64,000 nucleotides of DNA, taken from NCBI GenBank assembly GCA_013397865.1, contig VZTI01004088.1, positions 2,340,176 through 2,404,175 of the forward strand, in the 5' to 3' direction. The translations under genes and the position numbers were made by a program. Positions within the stretch are counted from its first letter, which is position 1. Each line of letters opens with the position of its first letter. Positions 1 through 14,761 of the stretch are shown piece by piece. The notes under the pieces were generated by a model. The model worked only from the letters and a program-made list of their open reading frames with translations, had not been told where the DNA came from and searched no databases. Source of the stretch: Struthidea cinerea. Lineage: Eukaryota > Chordata > Aves > Passeriformes > Corcoracidae.

Positions 1-3000
1 AAAATCAGTTTCTGAGCCACGTGATGTAATGAGGTGAAGATGATACAAGCTTATTTTAAGACAAGCTTATTTTAAGAGGAGTAATGCAGTATTGTTCCTA
101 TATGGCCCGAAGTGAAAGCACTCTGTGTTTTGCAGCTGTGTGTTTAGGTTCATTGAATGCACTGCAGAGTGTGATGTGGGTAACACTGAAGTTTCGCCTC
201 ATTTAGACCAGACTCAAAAACGTCCTTTGAATGAGCTATTTCTACATGTATTTTGTGGTCACCATCTTTTTGTGATGTTTCTTAAGAAAATTTTGGCTGG
301 TGTTCTGAGATTTTTAAAAGTTGATGTATATGGTCTCAGAAAGTGCTTTATAATATAAGGCCTAAATATGTGCTACTGTTTGGTATGAGTAGATGAGTAG
401 GTCATTTTCTCCTCTTGTTGAGAATTTAGTGCATATACTTAACTGATTTTTTTCCTCCTTCCTTAGCTTTCAGATGCTGATTCTTTTCCTACTGTGTTCT
501 GAGACTCCATAATTCTCTGTCTTTATTTTATAGTTACCTCAGTGATATTTATAGACAGTGATTGTTTCCCATGATGCCTTTCTGATGGTCCAAGTAAATG
601 TACCTTTCTTGCTTCTCAAGGCTGGACAATACAGTTTGGTGCCTGTTGAGCCTTTTGCAAGCTGAGGTACAAATCCATTTTGTACCTGTCCATCAGGTAC
701 AAATATATTTTTGATGTGTTGATTTGGGATTTTCTGCTGAATGTCACCTCATGGTCTGTGTGCATACTGAGTAGTAAACTGGTGCAGAATAAGCTGGAGA
801 GAACTCATTAATTTGCTTGTCAGGCAGTGAAGTTTGGAAAGAAATTAAAATAAAATCTGCTAGCACTCTTTAAATAGTTTGCACTATTGATGGCTACTTT
901 GGCATGAGAAGCGCTGCCCTCTGACTTGGTTTCAAACAGTACCTGCACGCAGGATTGTGACAGGATTGGGATGCCTGGTTTTACAAAGTGACACTCCAGA
1001 CTTGCAGCTTGAGAATTTTTGCAGTAATGGAGAAATACCTGAGTTTGAGTGAGCTATTTGTAGTACCAGCAGCAGTGAAGCAGAAGCTCCAGCTATGACC
1101 TATATATTCAGGCTTCCAGCTGGGCTTGTGCCATATGAGCCGAAGCTTGTGTGACAGTACTTCCCCTATTAATGGTGTCTGACCTGGCCGGATTAAAGAG
1201 AGACGTGTGTTGTGTTAAACTGTACTTTCTTCTATGCTTAACTTCTAAAGTCTAAAAAAAACCTGTACGGATGGTTGGGCCCGTGATTGGGCTGTGCCAT
1301 TCCTGAACTGATGTACCTTTTTTCCCCTTATTTCTTTCCTTTTCCTCATTTCACTTCAGTGGCTTTTGGCCTTGTACTCAGCTTTGTGTAGCATTGCTCT
1401 AAGTAGAGTTTGTCTCTCCTTTTTGTGAATTGGTATGAGCTTCATTGCAACATTTATTTACAGATACTAAATAGTCATGGAATAGGATTCCATGTGATCT
1501 AACACAGTGTGAGAAGGACTGTAATTTTGGATTGTGAAATTATTGTAATGTTTATCTTACTACTTTCCAACAGTGGACTCTGCTGCTGTTTGCCTCAATT
1601 CTACATCAAGATCACTTTTATTCTGGAATAATTACTATGCATTTAGGAGATAAATCAGTTTCCCTCCCTCAAATCTCCAGTGCTGCTGAATAGGCTACTA
1701 GTATGTGTAAGTCTCCAGATCTTCCAAGAAAGCTGGTTTTTACTTAGCGGATTTCGTATCAAATGTGAGGCTGTTGAAGTATGTAGTAGCAGCTAGAACC
1801 TAAAAGAGATTGTTCTTGAAGTACTGCAGTACTGTTTACAGCTTCTTATTGAGTTTCTAGACTAATGAGAAAATGCTCCAAGGGATGTTGTCTGGGGAGG
1901 ACTGTGCAAATCTGCCATTTGAAAAAATATTTGTGTAATAAAGGAATCATGACATAGGAGCTGGAGGTTTAACTTTCAGTTGCCTTGGATGGGATTACTT
2001 ATGTGGAAAAGGTGAAGGAGATGTTAGTCTGTGGCATAAGAAACATGTTGACATCATTTTATATTCTTGAGCAGAAACCACATGCTGCAATATTCATATA
2101 TTTGTGACTTTGAGCCAAAGCATATGAACTGAGGAGTAATGCTAGTAATCCTGTGTGCTCACAAAGTGTAAACCTAGCCCCGCAAAATTGTGATGTTTGT
2201 TTAAAAGATCAACAAGAAGTCTGGGTCTCTTTTCTGTTTGTCTTCTGGGTTTTGTGAATCTTCTAGATTTTTGGGCTCAGGCCCTCTTCTACAAACACAA
2301 AGGCTTGAAGCAGATTTTTTTGTTTTAAGTAGAAGCTGATGTTCTTACATAATTGCATGATTTCAGGACCATGGTTTCAGAAAAAATAAAAAATGAATAT
2401 TATATGTTTTACAAAGAAGTAATGAGAGTTGGCTATTCCACATGAGCATGGCTCACACGGAAAAACTGTTGTGCTTCTGATTTCCATATGAAAATGAGTC
2501 TTTGAAAGCACCAAGGGGTACATGGAACCAAAAATTATACTAAATGGTCGACTTCAAAGCCTGACTTCATCTGGAGGTTTTTAACACTGTTGGAGGGGTT
2601 TTTTGAGAGCTTAGTAGGTGCAACTTGAATTAATTTTTCAAAATTCAACTTTCTTCGAAAATAAAAGCAAAATTCGGAGAATTTACTGGCAGATTGCAGC
2701 TTGTGGCATCAACAACCTGATTTTTATAAGGGCTGCGTAGGATGTCTGAGTTCCTTGAAAATTTTGGCTTGCCTGTACTGAACTCTCTTGGATATCCTGG
2801 CCTCAGAAAGGTCACGAAAGAGGCCTTAAGGGGCCTCTGCCTTATTGCAGCATCTTTGAATTTCACCTGTTCCCTCTTGGTTAAAGGAGCTTTTTGGACA
2901 AAGCACAGGAAAGCTCGCTGTTGGAAACAATCCTAAGTTGGCATGGATGGAATAAATGTTTGTGTAGGTCTTTTTACAACTGCCTTCCATAATTTTCCTT

Positions 3001-6000
3001 CTATATCTAGAAAGAGAAGCTGCTAAGTAAGGAAATGAAGCCATACCTGACTTCATTTTATGCCTTTCTCTGGTCTTAGTATGCCTGACTTAAAGTCTGC
3101 TGTTGCTCTGCTATCTCATGCCCATTTGTTTCTAGAAAAGCAGTTTGTTTGACTTAATCTTAGCCGACTAGAATCTTAGCCATATACAGTTTTTGTGCTA
3201 TTTCAACTTGGAGAATATAACAGTTTTACTGGATGGTTAAAATCCCTATTTGGATGGGGTATATTTTAAATATTAAGTTTCCTTTCCTTATCCATGCATT
3301 TGGGGAAAAAGAATGGTGTGTGCCAATACAGCTGCTTTTAAATGAGTCATGCTGAAGCTTTTACTGAAGTAGAAGGGATTCAAAAGCCTATTACTATGCA
3401 TTAACTGTACTGAAGGCACAATAGCACAGTTATGTTTAAAGTGCACTTCTGTTCTGAGTGATAGCTGCTGTGGCAGCTCTTGTCGTTGCTTATTTCTTTC
3501 TTCTCAGTGCTTTCTACATGTGATCTCTTCAGTTTTCAAGTAACCTGGTAGCTTTTCTGGCTACCAGCCATTCAGACTTAATCTGTGGTCTGACTTGGAT
3601 CAAGTCAATTTTGCCAGTCATTTTGCCATTTGAATGTGGTTGTCACTTCTACTGAGGGTGTACCAGGCAGGAAATAGCCTCATATTCTGTGTTATTTGAG
3701 GTCTATCTCCAACATGTCTAAGGAGGTAGTAACCACACTAATTTTTTTCACTGAAGGACAGGTAGAAGGAACTTGGTTGTACAGAAAAGTACTTTTGTAG
3801 TAATTTTGCAGGCAGAGATGTTAATGGAACAGGATCAGTGATATTTTATGAGGAAAGACGTTATTTCCTGTCTCTTCATTTATATCTGTTCATAAATGTA
3901 ATTGTCCTTACTAGCTCTGAAATGGTAGCCAGCTTTTACTCTTTGAAGGGCAGTTTTGATCCCATTGTTCACGTGGCATCAATGGAATAATGTTGGAATG
4001 GACTAATAATGCATCCCTCTGCCAAATGAGGTCTTCAGATGTTCAGAGAAGAAGATTCTACCTTGAACCAAATTCACTTAACTGATCCCTCTTGCTTGCA
4101 TTTTCAAGAATCACAGGGAAGATTTTCTTCCTGCTATGAAATTCTGTAGCGGGGGGAAGTCTGTCAAGGGCAGCTTCTCTGGTGCTTGTTCATTGTACAC
4201 TACCTGCTGAGAGAGTAATTTTGTGAACCAAAGAAGAGATGGTCTACTCTGATTGCCAAGCTATTCATTAGGCATAATGCAGCAGTACACGTAAGAGCAT
4301 ACTCAGTAACAAAATTGGGCAGTTAATGTATGTGTGAAAGTGTCCTTCTGTGCCAAATGGAGTGGGTCATTTCAAAGGGGGTCACTAGTCCACAGTGTCT
4401 TAAAATTATGTTACACTTTCTGTAATCTTTCCAGTGAAGTGCTACGAGTTGTCTGGTTGATTTTCAAAGCCTATTGTTACAGAAACCAGGTTGTCATTTT
4501 TCCCCTGGCAGTACAGTTTATGAATAGATCTGTAGTGAAATCTCTTTGAAGATGCTATTGACATGTCAGACAAAGCAGCCTCTTCTTGGCATTATTGTGA
4601 GGTGAACAAATTGAGTTTAAAAGTGATGAGGCTGAACAATTAGCATAAATACTTTCCATCCTTTAGTTCTAGAAGAGATTTTTGAGTCTGACTGGGCGTA
4701 AAAAAAATTCGAAACAAGATCTCATTGAGCTTGAGCTGATAATACCAAAACCTCATAGTGTGATGTTTGATTCTCCAGATTGTTTGCAGCTGGAAGGCTT
4801 GTCTGTGAAAAACATAAGGAATGATTCTTTTCTGTAGGGATGAAAAGTTGCCTGACCTTTTAATAACTGTCCTTTTTATGTGAGTCACAGTATTGATTGT
4901 TAATCCAGTCATTATCCTTTTCTCAAAAGGTGATCTTGCCTGGGACATCACTTTTTATCTGTATTTAAAAAGGACACAGCCAATCTGAGTCCAAAACCCA
5001 GCAGAGCCAGAGAGCTCTCTCCCTCATATGAAACAAGATGCTGTAGACCATAGAAACCAGTGATTTTCAGGAAGAAAAAAATGAGAGGAAGGTGGAGAGG
5101 GAACATAAAACGTGTGAAGCTCAGAATGGGAAACCAGAGGCAAATTCCATGTAGAAGACACAATTTTTTACTGGTAACTGATGTCTGTAGTTAATTCATA
5201 GAACAGTCAAGAGGTAGTAAAATTTAAACCTGTTCACATCATTCCACAGTGCTTATTCAGTTCTGAGCACCAGAATTATTCCCCCAGAGCTGGGAAATTA
5301 CATGTCATATCTGAAAAAGCTGCACCAGTGCTGGACCCTGCCAGTATTTGAACTGCTTTTCCAGCCTTGGCTCAGAGTAGTGTAAACAGAGCTGAGGCAG
5401 TATGAGTCAGTAAGTAAAAAATTTTAGTACCCTGGTTTAGGAATCTGAGGTGTAAGATAAAAGACTTGGTGTCCACAGGTGGGGTTTTGAAGGATACACA
5501 CATGCTTTGTGGGGAAAACTAGTGTCGTAATAACAGAAAATGCCAGAAGAGTTCAGAAGTTGTGTGAGTGGTCTGGAGGCCAGGGAGAAAAAACCAAACA
5601 AAACATCATCCCAAGCCTTGGGAACCTTTTAGAGTTATTTTGAGGACATTAAAACAATTAACACAAAGGCACATGAAGTGCTGCTCTCTGATACGCTGAT
5701 GCATCCTCATCTTGCACTACTTGTGTATCCTTGTGTCCTCACTGACTCCCTAGACCAGGAACTGGGATTTCATTATGCCTTTCAATTTTTTGGTTGACAG
5801 ATAATTCTTAATGTGTTTTTTCATTGTTTCACATGGACTTAATGAGTGTAAATACTTTTCTTTTTTTATAAAAGAGAAAAGAAACTCAATATAAGTTCAG
5901 GATTTAATAAGGTATTAATTCTAGTTTTTATTGTAGCTAATCAGTCTTGTGTAGATATTTTCATAACTTCATACTGATGGAAAGAGAGTTTTCAAGGCTG

Positions 6001-9000
6001 TTTCATAAATATACCATTCTTTACAGTCATATATTAAATGGGTTTAATGGTTGAGAGTTGAGTCAGTTATTTGCTTCATAAGCTGCCACTTTACCATTGG
6101 ACATATAATCACACTTGGGAGTCCTCTTTTGGTTGAGCAATGCAAATTGAATTAATATACCAGAGAGATAAAATTTGTTCATAATTCTACTGTTTATGAG
6201 GTGAAGGCTATGGAGGAGGATGCTTAGTGTGCCTCCGGCCAGATGGTACTTTGCCTGCAAATAGAAAGCTTGATCTTCGGCATCACGTAGTTTTACATGG
6301 ATGCACGAATGCCTCTAGAAGAAGTTGGGTGGTGTTTCAAATAATTTCATTGCACTTCATTTGGATGCCTTATTGTTGCCCAGGTAGTATAATCCATGAG
6401 ACGAGTTTACTAAAGAATTATCTCTACAGAAGCATCCTTGCAGAATTTTTCAAATAAACATGTGTATTTCTTTGAATAACCCATTCCTGATTTGCTGTAA
6501 GACCGCTGCCTGGGTTAGTATCCAGCAGAAGCTGAACTGAGCATTTGAGGGAAAATCCACAAGTCCTCCTGCTACAGAAAACTGGAAACAGCTGTCTAAT
6601 GGGGATGGGAGCTTAAAGCTTGGTAATTCTTATTACCAAGGACATCCAACATTATCAGTGAACTGTTCTTTATTTCTTCTTTGGTTCTTGTAAAATTTAT
6701 ATGTTACCTGCTTTCATGTTTAAATGCACTTGCTCAGTGTACCATTTTTCTTCACTGACAATTTAGTTTAGGGCATACTAGCTTGTGATTTTACTAAGAG
6801 TTCTTTTAAAATTTGAGATTTATGTTTATGTTTTTCATTTTTTTTAGGTTTCCTGTAATTCTTTAAAAAACATACCTTTAATGTACCCTGGAACATTTGT
6901 GATTTTCTAATGACTATTCAAATCCATTATATCTAATTTGGGAAGTATTATTAAAAAGTAGGATTTTCATATGGCACATTTTATATTTGAGTAAACTAGT
7001 TTCACTGTGATGGTAAAATCTTTGGGTTTGACTTTGTTTCCAGTATTAACACTACATTACATAACTAAAGTCGATACTTTTCTATGAGCAAAAGCTACCT
7101 GCTTTTCTTTTCTCGAGTACACAATTACCATCACAATATTGACAGTGCACAGGTTGTGCAAGAGGATCAGATGAGTGTATTATGTCATTCCCTGAGACTA
7201 TTACCTACATGTTCTGAGGTCACCACTGTCCTTCTGCGACTGTGCCACTTCAGCACCTGAGCTGATGGGTGAAACATGACAGGGGACCGACCCTTTTGAC
7301 AGTCATGGTAAAGACAACATGGGAGGATGCTTTCAAAGTCACTAACCATCTTTCTGTAAAGATCTTCCCACTGCACTGATTTTGAAGAGCAGTATGGGCT
7401 AAAGTCACAAATGTTTTAAAAGCAAGAGTAGTTCTAAGACATACTTATCCTATTCATTGCGACTCAGCTGATATAGGACCCGTGTATTCAGGGGGATGTT
7501 GTTGGAGGGAGTGATGATTTTTTGGCTTTCAAACAAATCTTCTAATAGATTAGTACAGAATTATAAATTAGTGCGGTTTGCCGTACCATGAAGTCTGCTC
7601 CAAGTTCAATTCTTGTCAAAAACTGTTGACATTTTGCTGCTGACACCAGGTAATGATGCATGCATTTGCTTGATGGGTACGAAGAAGCTCACTTCTGCAC
7701 ACAGTGATGAGTTTGTTTCCTGTCACTGAGGCACGACTGCATGTGTATGAACACAACCCCAGGCCTGGGGAAGATGAGGATCTGGAATGTGAAAAAGGAA
7801 TTGCACCTAAGCAGAAATACACTTACGTGCAGAGGTGCCTAAAGCTGTTTGCAGTGCTTAAACAAATGACACAAACTTGAAATATTCAAGCTGGCTTGTG
7901 AATATGATGATTGAAGGGGTACAAGGGGAAGCATGTAATTCTTTCTTCTTGTCTATCCTTCATCCCCTTACACCTCTGCTCTGGGTGAGTATGATGATCA
8001 GCAGTCCCTGAATGCCGGGGTGAAGGGGTAGGCATTGCGATCTGTAGCTGTAACGTGTCCTGAAGGGACAGAGGAGCAAGATGTAGGCATTAAAAGGGGC
8101 AGTGAGCTTTCGTGTACATCCTGTGCCTAACCCTTTTCCTGCGAAGGCAGAGCTGATTGCACACAGCCTTCAAAAATCTACAGATCCATTTTCCCTGTCA
8201 GGAGCAATGTTAAGAGTTGTAGCAGGCTTGAACGCTTAGCAGGTGTTAAGAGTTGGCATGTTTGTTGTGAGTAAATCAACTGCTAATAAGGTGAAGAAAT
8301 CACATGTCAAGGCAGGTTATAAAACCACAGATCCACGTGGTTGTTGAGATGGTTGTCAGGCTTAGGGGATTCTGAAACTCAACTTCATTGGCAGTCTGCC
8401 TGTCAGAGTATGGGCAGGGCATGTGGAAACAATGCTCCCACGGTACCCAGAATTAATCTGCTAACAGCCTAAGTCAGGGCAGGTGTCACCGGCATGCCGG
8501 GGTTGCCCCAGCTGCTTCGTGCCAGGTCTTTGCTCCAGAGCCGTGCAGGCAGCTTATGCTGTGCAGCTGCTCTTATATTCTGTTCTGAGGCATGCTGTTT
8601 GTATGCCTTGTATAGCTCTTCAGCCACAGGCAGCTCAGCCAGAGCCTTTTATCAAAGGTGAATCATCCTTTCTGTCGTGCCATAATGAAGGACTTTTTAT
8701 GTCCATGACTCAGAGAAAAAGGTGGTGATGTCCCCTCCAAGTCGTAACTAGATTAAGCTGCTTTTGTTCCCCCACTCATTTAATAATTGGAGATGGGGAA
8801 CAAGCTACAGAATGATGGCAATTTCAGTATAGACTTGGCTTTCTTGGTGCCCTCCCTTCCTCCTGGGATCTGTGCTAGATAAGATGAGCTGCAGGAGCCA
8901 TGAGTTTGCAACAGTACCAGCAGGATAAATATTTCTGTATTTCTATCTGGTTTTAAGATGATGGGTTTATGTTCCCCTCCTTTTTTTGGCAAAGGTTAGC

Positions 9001-11166
9001 CCCACTAGATGTACTGCTTTTCATTTCATCTCCTTCTCCCATCTGTTCTGTCTCTTTTCAGTAGAAACCAAGGAGATGTAGCTCCCACTCAGACAGCCAG
9101 ATAACTCCATCTCCCATACACAAGAAAATATCTCTGTGTGAAGCAGAGCAGTGCCTTGCTGCGTACACACATCATATTGTACCATGAGGGCAGACTGCTC
9201 TCTCAAACTCTGGTAATGTCGTATTCTCTCTGTCAGCTTATACAGATGAGGGAATGCCACTGCCCCCTTCAGTTACATCTTGTTGAATTCCCAGGCCTAA
9301 GATAGGACCCAAGGAAATCCAAACAGCTTTTTTCTGAGAAACCAGGTTATCACAGCAGTAGGTAAGAAAACCAAATAGTTTTAAATACTAAAGCCACGAT
9401 GTAGCTAGTAAATAAAGAATAGTGGGTGTAGATAAGATGTGCAGAATTTATAGATGAGAGTTAGACCAAACCTATGGTTATTTGGATAATAAAGCCATAA
9501 AGACAGCAGATGTTTATACTGCAAAACTCCATACTGTACCTTGGAACTCACTGGTAGGTGACCATTTCATTAAGGAATAAATCTTGCCTACCAAGCTCCA
9601 GAGCTTTGGGTAATTTCCCTGAATTTTAAAGATGATCTTGAATTGTCTCCTTGTGAGAACGACTGCACACTATGAATTCTTTGTAGAGAGGGGCATTATG
9701 TTTGAGAAAAGCTGTCTTCATGTTAATTCATTTAACATTACCTCTGTGAGACAAGCAGGTTTTTATTGCAGGTAGTTATTTATTACTAATACTATTATCA
9801 CCAGAATATACTGTTGTCGCTGTCTGTGAAGCAGGGCAGTTTGCAGTGAAGCTGCTTTGCTTTTGTTTTGTGACCGGATGCCTAGGCTCATTTTTATTTT
9901 CTGGCTCTTACCTTTGATGTCCTTGGGACTTCTGATTTCCTGTTTGGTATTAACTTCAGATAAGTAAAGTCACCTTAGAAAGATTAGAAAAACGGTGATT
10001 TTTATTCATGCTTCTTGAAACCTCAGTTTATACTAACTTAACCTTTTTTAGTGTTGTACTGTGAAATACTATACGGTAAACTGAACGAGATTACTGGGTA
10101 GGTAACAGCTTCCCAGATGACAAATCCATTTTGCCAAGTTAGGGGACAGGGATATATTCCTTCTGCTGTATGGTGGCAGTAAGGGGATGGCATTTCTGTC
10201 ACAAACACCTGTGATGGGAGCTGCCCACCTTTGCATCCGATTATGTGAAAAGATCTGCCTCGTGCAGGGTCCTGTTATCATTGCTAGAGACTCGGGCCAG
10301 GGCTCTGTTCTTTGCTGTCCTATGTGTATTCTCACAGCCACAGCTTGAATAGAGGAGACAGAGGACAAAATGGGGGTTGCAATGAGAAAAGCAGTGTGTG
10401 TGTCCTGAATACATCCATGTGGGCGTGGTATTTTAGCCAGTGATGTAGGAACAGCCATATTGTGTAAGGTGCCAGCACCTGTAGATCTGGATCTTTTCTC
10501 CCACAGGAGAAGTTTCCTTAATGCTTTTTTAGTTACTAATCACTTCAGTTAATATTAATTTTTAATAGGCAGAATTTATTAAAAACCACGTGCTTTGTGT
10601 GCTTACTAATTTTTTACTTTACATTATTTCATGTGGTGGGGAATAACTTCTCTGAAAAATTTTGCTTTTGTCAGTTAATGAAACTGACAAGAACGTCTTA
10701 AAGCTGATGGTATTTCAGTATTATTCCAGAAGATTATTCCACTCTCATGGAGAGAATGATATTACATGGAAGGAATGGTATTTTACTATACTAGATATTA
10801 CTATATTGCTATATATGGCAATGTATTGCTACAAGGAACCTACTTGACTGTTACATGCATATATGCTTCTGTTGGAATCTTAAAATGCTTATAAAACATA
10901 TTAAATAGATTAAAGCATTGCAGATTGCTGCATCTTGACCAGTAGTTTGTAATGTGTTCCTGTAAGAGCAAGAATGTCAACTGTGATTACACAGTGTCTC
11001 AAAACTACAGAGCAGTAAAGAAATTCTGAAGTGGCAAGCTGTAATGTAATACATCAGAAGAGACTCTTATGTTTGGTCATGTTTCTACAGATGCATCCTT
11101 ATTTTTCATTCTTCTACTTATACACACTGTACATTTAAAAAAAATATATATATAATTTTCTTTCAG
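1..11166 (+). other. SLC24A4: Intron sequence upstream of the first visible SLC24A4 exon
   Basis: No coding exon, RNA gene or well-preserved repeat was recognised in these 11 kb. The stretch is AT-rich and carries only short stray open frames, including a 129-codon one on the minus strand at 10069-10458 that resembles no family I know. It is called intronic because the exon at 11167 starts with two bases of a codon and lacks the NCKX4 N-terminal segment. I looked for the expected preceding exon, ending in an Asn-Cys-Thr-type motif before the codon for Ala, and did not find it, so that exon probably lies further upstream. Confidence 0.7.
45..76. repeat. Exact 16-bp tandem duplication
   Basis: The 16-mer acaagcttattttaag occurs twice back to back (45-60 and 61-76) without a mismatch. 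Perfect identity suggests a recent slippage event. No function is implied. Confidence 0.9.
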
Positions 11167-11243
11167 CGATTAATGAGTTTCCTGAAGATATATTTACAAA
11201 TAAAGAACGCCAGCAAGGAGGAATTCTGCTTCATATAATTGCT
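11167..11243 (+). CDS. SLC24A4: SLC24A4 coding exon (first in window): extracellular N-terminal segment and start of TM1
   Basis: The exon starts after a pyrimidine-rich tract ending ttctttcag and stops before gtaagt. It is 77 nt: two bases completing an Ala codon, then 25 codons encoding INEFPEDIFTNKERQQGG and then ILLHIIA. The EFP-D-F-NKERQ motif is the conserved NCKX segment just before the first membrane helix of the mature exchanger. It ends in phase 0. Confidence 0.95.
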
Positions 11244-11424
11244 GTAAGTTTTCCTTTACTGTGCTTCATTTTTCTTTTCCTTTTATGTTACTTACTCTTT
11301 TTTTTTTAATAAGGTACTGATCATCATAGTGATCTTTCAGTAGAGTTTGGTATGTATCAACAAGTTTTTAATACTTTGATTTGAGTGTTTCTAATATATC
11401 TGTATGAGTACAAATTCTTAACAC

Positions 11425-11532
11425 CTTGGGAACGTGGTATAGGGGTGGACTTGATACTGTCAGATTAACAGTCGGACTTGATGATCTTAAGCATCTTTTC
11501 CAACCTAAATTATTCTATTACACTATGATTCA
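11425..11532 (+). repeat. CR1 LINE 3' end fragment, sense
   Basis: The stretch carries the CR1 tail signature: a run reading gtggacttgata, then gacttgatgatcttaag, then cttttccaacctaaat, followed by a decayed octamer tail (attctatt, ctatgatt). This is the typical 3' end of a 5'-truncated avian CR1. It lies in the intron between the first two exons of the window and has diverged by many substitutions, so it is old. Confidence 0.85.
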
Positions 11533-12422
11533 AGAAAATGATGCAAGTCTGAATGCAATGCCTATTCATTCATCCTCTTGGAGATAAATCCTGGCAGAAT
11601 GGATCACATGGCTTGTATTTCATGTTGTATAGACAGTGTGGGATTCCTTTGTTGATGGCATCGAGCATGATGTGGAAGTTTCTTGAGCCTCTTTCTTTTC
11701 TTTTGTGCCTCTATGCAATACATGCAATTATAATTTAAAAAAACCCCAAACCAATCCTGAAGAATATAGAAAATACCATATGGAGTTTTATTTTCTACTG
11801 CAGTAAAAACAAAGTGAGGCCTGCAGGCTCCAGGTTATCATTTCCAGCTCAGGGAAAGTAAAGTAAGAAGGAGCTGTGTTTGATGCACAACAGCAGGATT
11901 AGGCCCACTGCATGGGCACGGCATATAAAGCTGCGTAAGACAGTTGGAGAATCACGTGTATGCAGGGAACAAGGATCATTCCTAGGAGTTTTGGTGCAGT
12001 GATCCATGGCCAGGGTCCACTTATTTCCAGGTGTAATTGTTTCCTGAATATTGTTAATCAGCCTGGTTTTACTGTTTAATTACTTGGTCTGATAGTTAAA
12101 AATGTAGAGGATGGCTACATAACTTTGTAAGCTTTACCCGTTACTTTTTGTTTTATGAAATCTGTTTTGGCATCCTATTCTGTCAAAGTGTGGTACCTTT
12201 CATATTTTAGGGTCTGACAAACATTCTTGTTCTAAATGAGATCTTACATTCAAAAATCTGGTTTTATGCCATAAATTTATCAACAGGGAGGTTTTTATTT
12301 GGAATAGAATAAAAATTGCAGGTGTATATTTCTGCAAATTTGAATAAAGGCAGCGTTGCCTTTTTTCGTCTTTTCATGTACAGGAAAAATCTGAAGTATC
12401 CCTGAATTTGTTTTCTTTATAG

Positions 12423-12497
12423 GCTCTATATATGTTCTATGCTTTGGCCATAGTATGTGATGACTTCTTTGTTCCGTCCTTGGAGAAGATTTGTGAG
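12423..12497 (+). CDS. SLC24A4: SLC24A4 coding exon: TM1 and following loop
   Basis: The acceptor is tttctttatag and the donor gtatgt. The 75-nt exon has 25 codons in phase 0 and encodes ALYMFYALAIVCDDFF followed by VPSLEKICE. This is the near-invariant NCKX stretch that forms the first transport-core helix and the turn after it. Confidence 0.96.
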
Positions 12498-14399
12498 GTA
12501 TGTTAAAGAACTTCATTACTCTTTTAGAAATTTATTTAGAGAATATTATTTAGAGAATCAAAAATTTTGTGTCATCATTGTTTAGAATTCATTGCTGTCG
12601 ACTTTTTGGCATTGATCCTTTTCAAATGATTTGGGCTTCCATCAAAAAGTGAACCGGTGGTCTGGGCATACTTGTTCCTCTGGCCACACTCAACCAGAAA
12701 AAAAGATTTAATGAGATCGGATGGCAAAGCCTACTCTTAAATACCTGAAGCATGTAACTAGGAGAAGTATGTGTTATGGATGAGTTGGATTTATTATTGT
12801 ACTCCTTTTTTTAAAAGTAACTTGTGAAAAGATATCATAGATAGAAAAAGGAACGTGTTGGCTATGCAAATCTTACTGCACATCTACTGTTGTATCAGCA
12901 AGGAGAGAGGAGGTGTATGTGGTCCTACCATAAAGTGGAGAAAAGGAAAATGCATGAGAAAAGTATGTACCTTGGATACGGAATGAGAATACTTATTTTA
13001 TAGGCAAAAAAACCACCAAAACAAAACCAAAAACGTAATGCCTTTGCATAATTTTTGAGAAGACTTTGCAGAATTACATGTAGGATTCTAACTGAGTTGA
13101 TTGTGACAGGGTAGGTTTTATAAATGGTATGTAAATGTTGTGTTGAGTATGACTTCGGTGAACAAAATGAGTACATAATACAAATGTAGATTTTAACTGC
13201 TTTCTAAAGGCAAAATGAAAATCTCATCTCCTTTGCTTTTAAACAAAAATAAGAGTGATCATTTTCTGAAAAACTCCTGGGGGTTTTTGTAGCTAATTAA
13301 AAAGTCTGTGTTCCTATGGCTAAATGTACTACGTTGGTCATTGGTGTTACTATGAGTTACAAAGTTACACTTATCAGTAGAAGAACAAGTAGAAAAATAA
13401 GGGAGGTGATCAGTCATAGTAAAACAGTTGGGATCTGTTCTTTCCCTTTCCAGGTATTTCTGTATTCAGCATGCACCTTAGACACCATATTTAAGTCATA
13501 CCAGTTGGTTGTACCAATTACTGGTTACTGATTCTTCATAAAATCTTTACGTCTTGTCTCATGTTCTGCTGAACATTTAAACAGCTCAGAAGAGTTCAGA
13601 TAGCACACTGAGGTTTGAGCTCCTGCAGCAGTATGACTGGTGATAGATCATGTTTGTGTTTTATGTTTTGTCAAGATGTGTCGGATGCCATTGTCATCAG
13701 CTGAAGATGTTTTCAGGCAAACTGCTTGAAAAATACAGGATTTTTTTACTTCTCCTTTTGTCACTAGTTACTTTTCTGTCCTCAAAAGAAAAATAAGGTA
13801 CTAAAGATGAGCCTAGTGACTCTCAAAAAGGAAAAAGCTCCTCCAGAAAACTGTGTTTATAGTTCAAGGGAAAGATCTTCAGACTGCTAAATTGATGCAA
13901 CCCACTTGTGGACTTGCACATGTTTATGCTGGTCTGAGAACTCTAAGTTATCTATATCCTATTAGAGTTTAAGAGACACTGTCATAAAAATAGATCTGTC
14001 TGCCATGCTGTGTCTCTCTGCCTCTCTGTATCTAATTGGGCTAATTTTATCTGTGTCAGCGGACTCACTGTTGATTAACACATTTGAAAAGTGAAGCCAG
14101 AATCAAGCCTGCTGTTTGTAGGATTTATTCACAAAGGTTATATTTTTCTGTTATGGATTTTTATTTCCAAATTTTAGAAGCCCTAAGAGCTGGGGAATTG
14201 AATGACTGTGTTTAGAGTTCCAAAAGTAAATTAATGAAAACAGTTTGAGATGTTTACAATTTTTTCGAACCTGCAGAGATACTTTTCTTTAATCAGCTCC
14301 ATGTAAGCCATAATTGACAATTCATTTACATTTATAACTATAGAACTCCAGAATGTAAATAAAGTAGCAGTGCTGAAATTACCAATTGTTTTCTTCTAG

Positions 14400-14484
14400 A
14401 AACTACATTTGAGCGAAGATGTTGCTGGAGCCACGTTCATGGCAGCAGGGAGCTCCACCCCAGAACTGTTTGCATCTGTTATAG
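14400..14484 (+). CDS. SLC24A4: SLC24A4 coding exon: alpha-1 repeat, first half
   Basis: The acceptor is ttcttctag and the donor gtatgg. The 85-nt exon encodes KLHLSEDVAGATFMAAGSS and then TPELFASVI plus one base of a Gly codon. The Glu in TPEL corresponds to the acidic residue that coordinates Ca2+/Na+ in the alpha-1 repeat of the family (Glu188 in NCKX2). The STPELFAS form, rather than APELFTS, fits NCKX4. Confidence 0.97.
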
Positions 14485-14761
14485 GTATGGAGCCCACACA
14501 CAAGCTTTTTTGACATCTGCTGTTGAAAAATCAGCAGCAGATCAAGCACAGGTAGCCATTCTTCTGTCAATTTATAATCAGCAATTGCAGCTGTCAGCTA
14601 GTCTGTGGTTCATGGTATAATTAACTACTCAAAATATCTCATAAAACTGAGTCTCCTCTCAAAACACAGAGAGGAATGTCTGATTCTGAACACAGGACGC
14701 AAAAGAAGAGATTTATTGAAGTCTCCTGAGAAGTGATTTGATATATTTGGAAAAAGATTAA

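Noticed and set aside
10069..10458. 129-codon minus-strand open frame
   Set aside because: No recognisable motif or composition; lies within a large intron with nothing to support expression.
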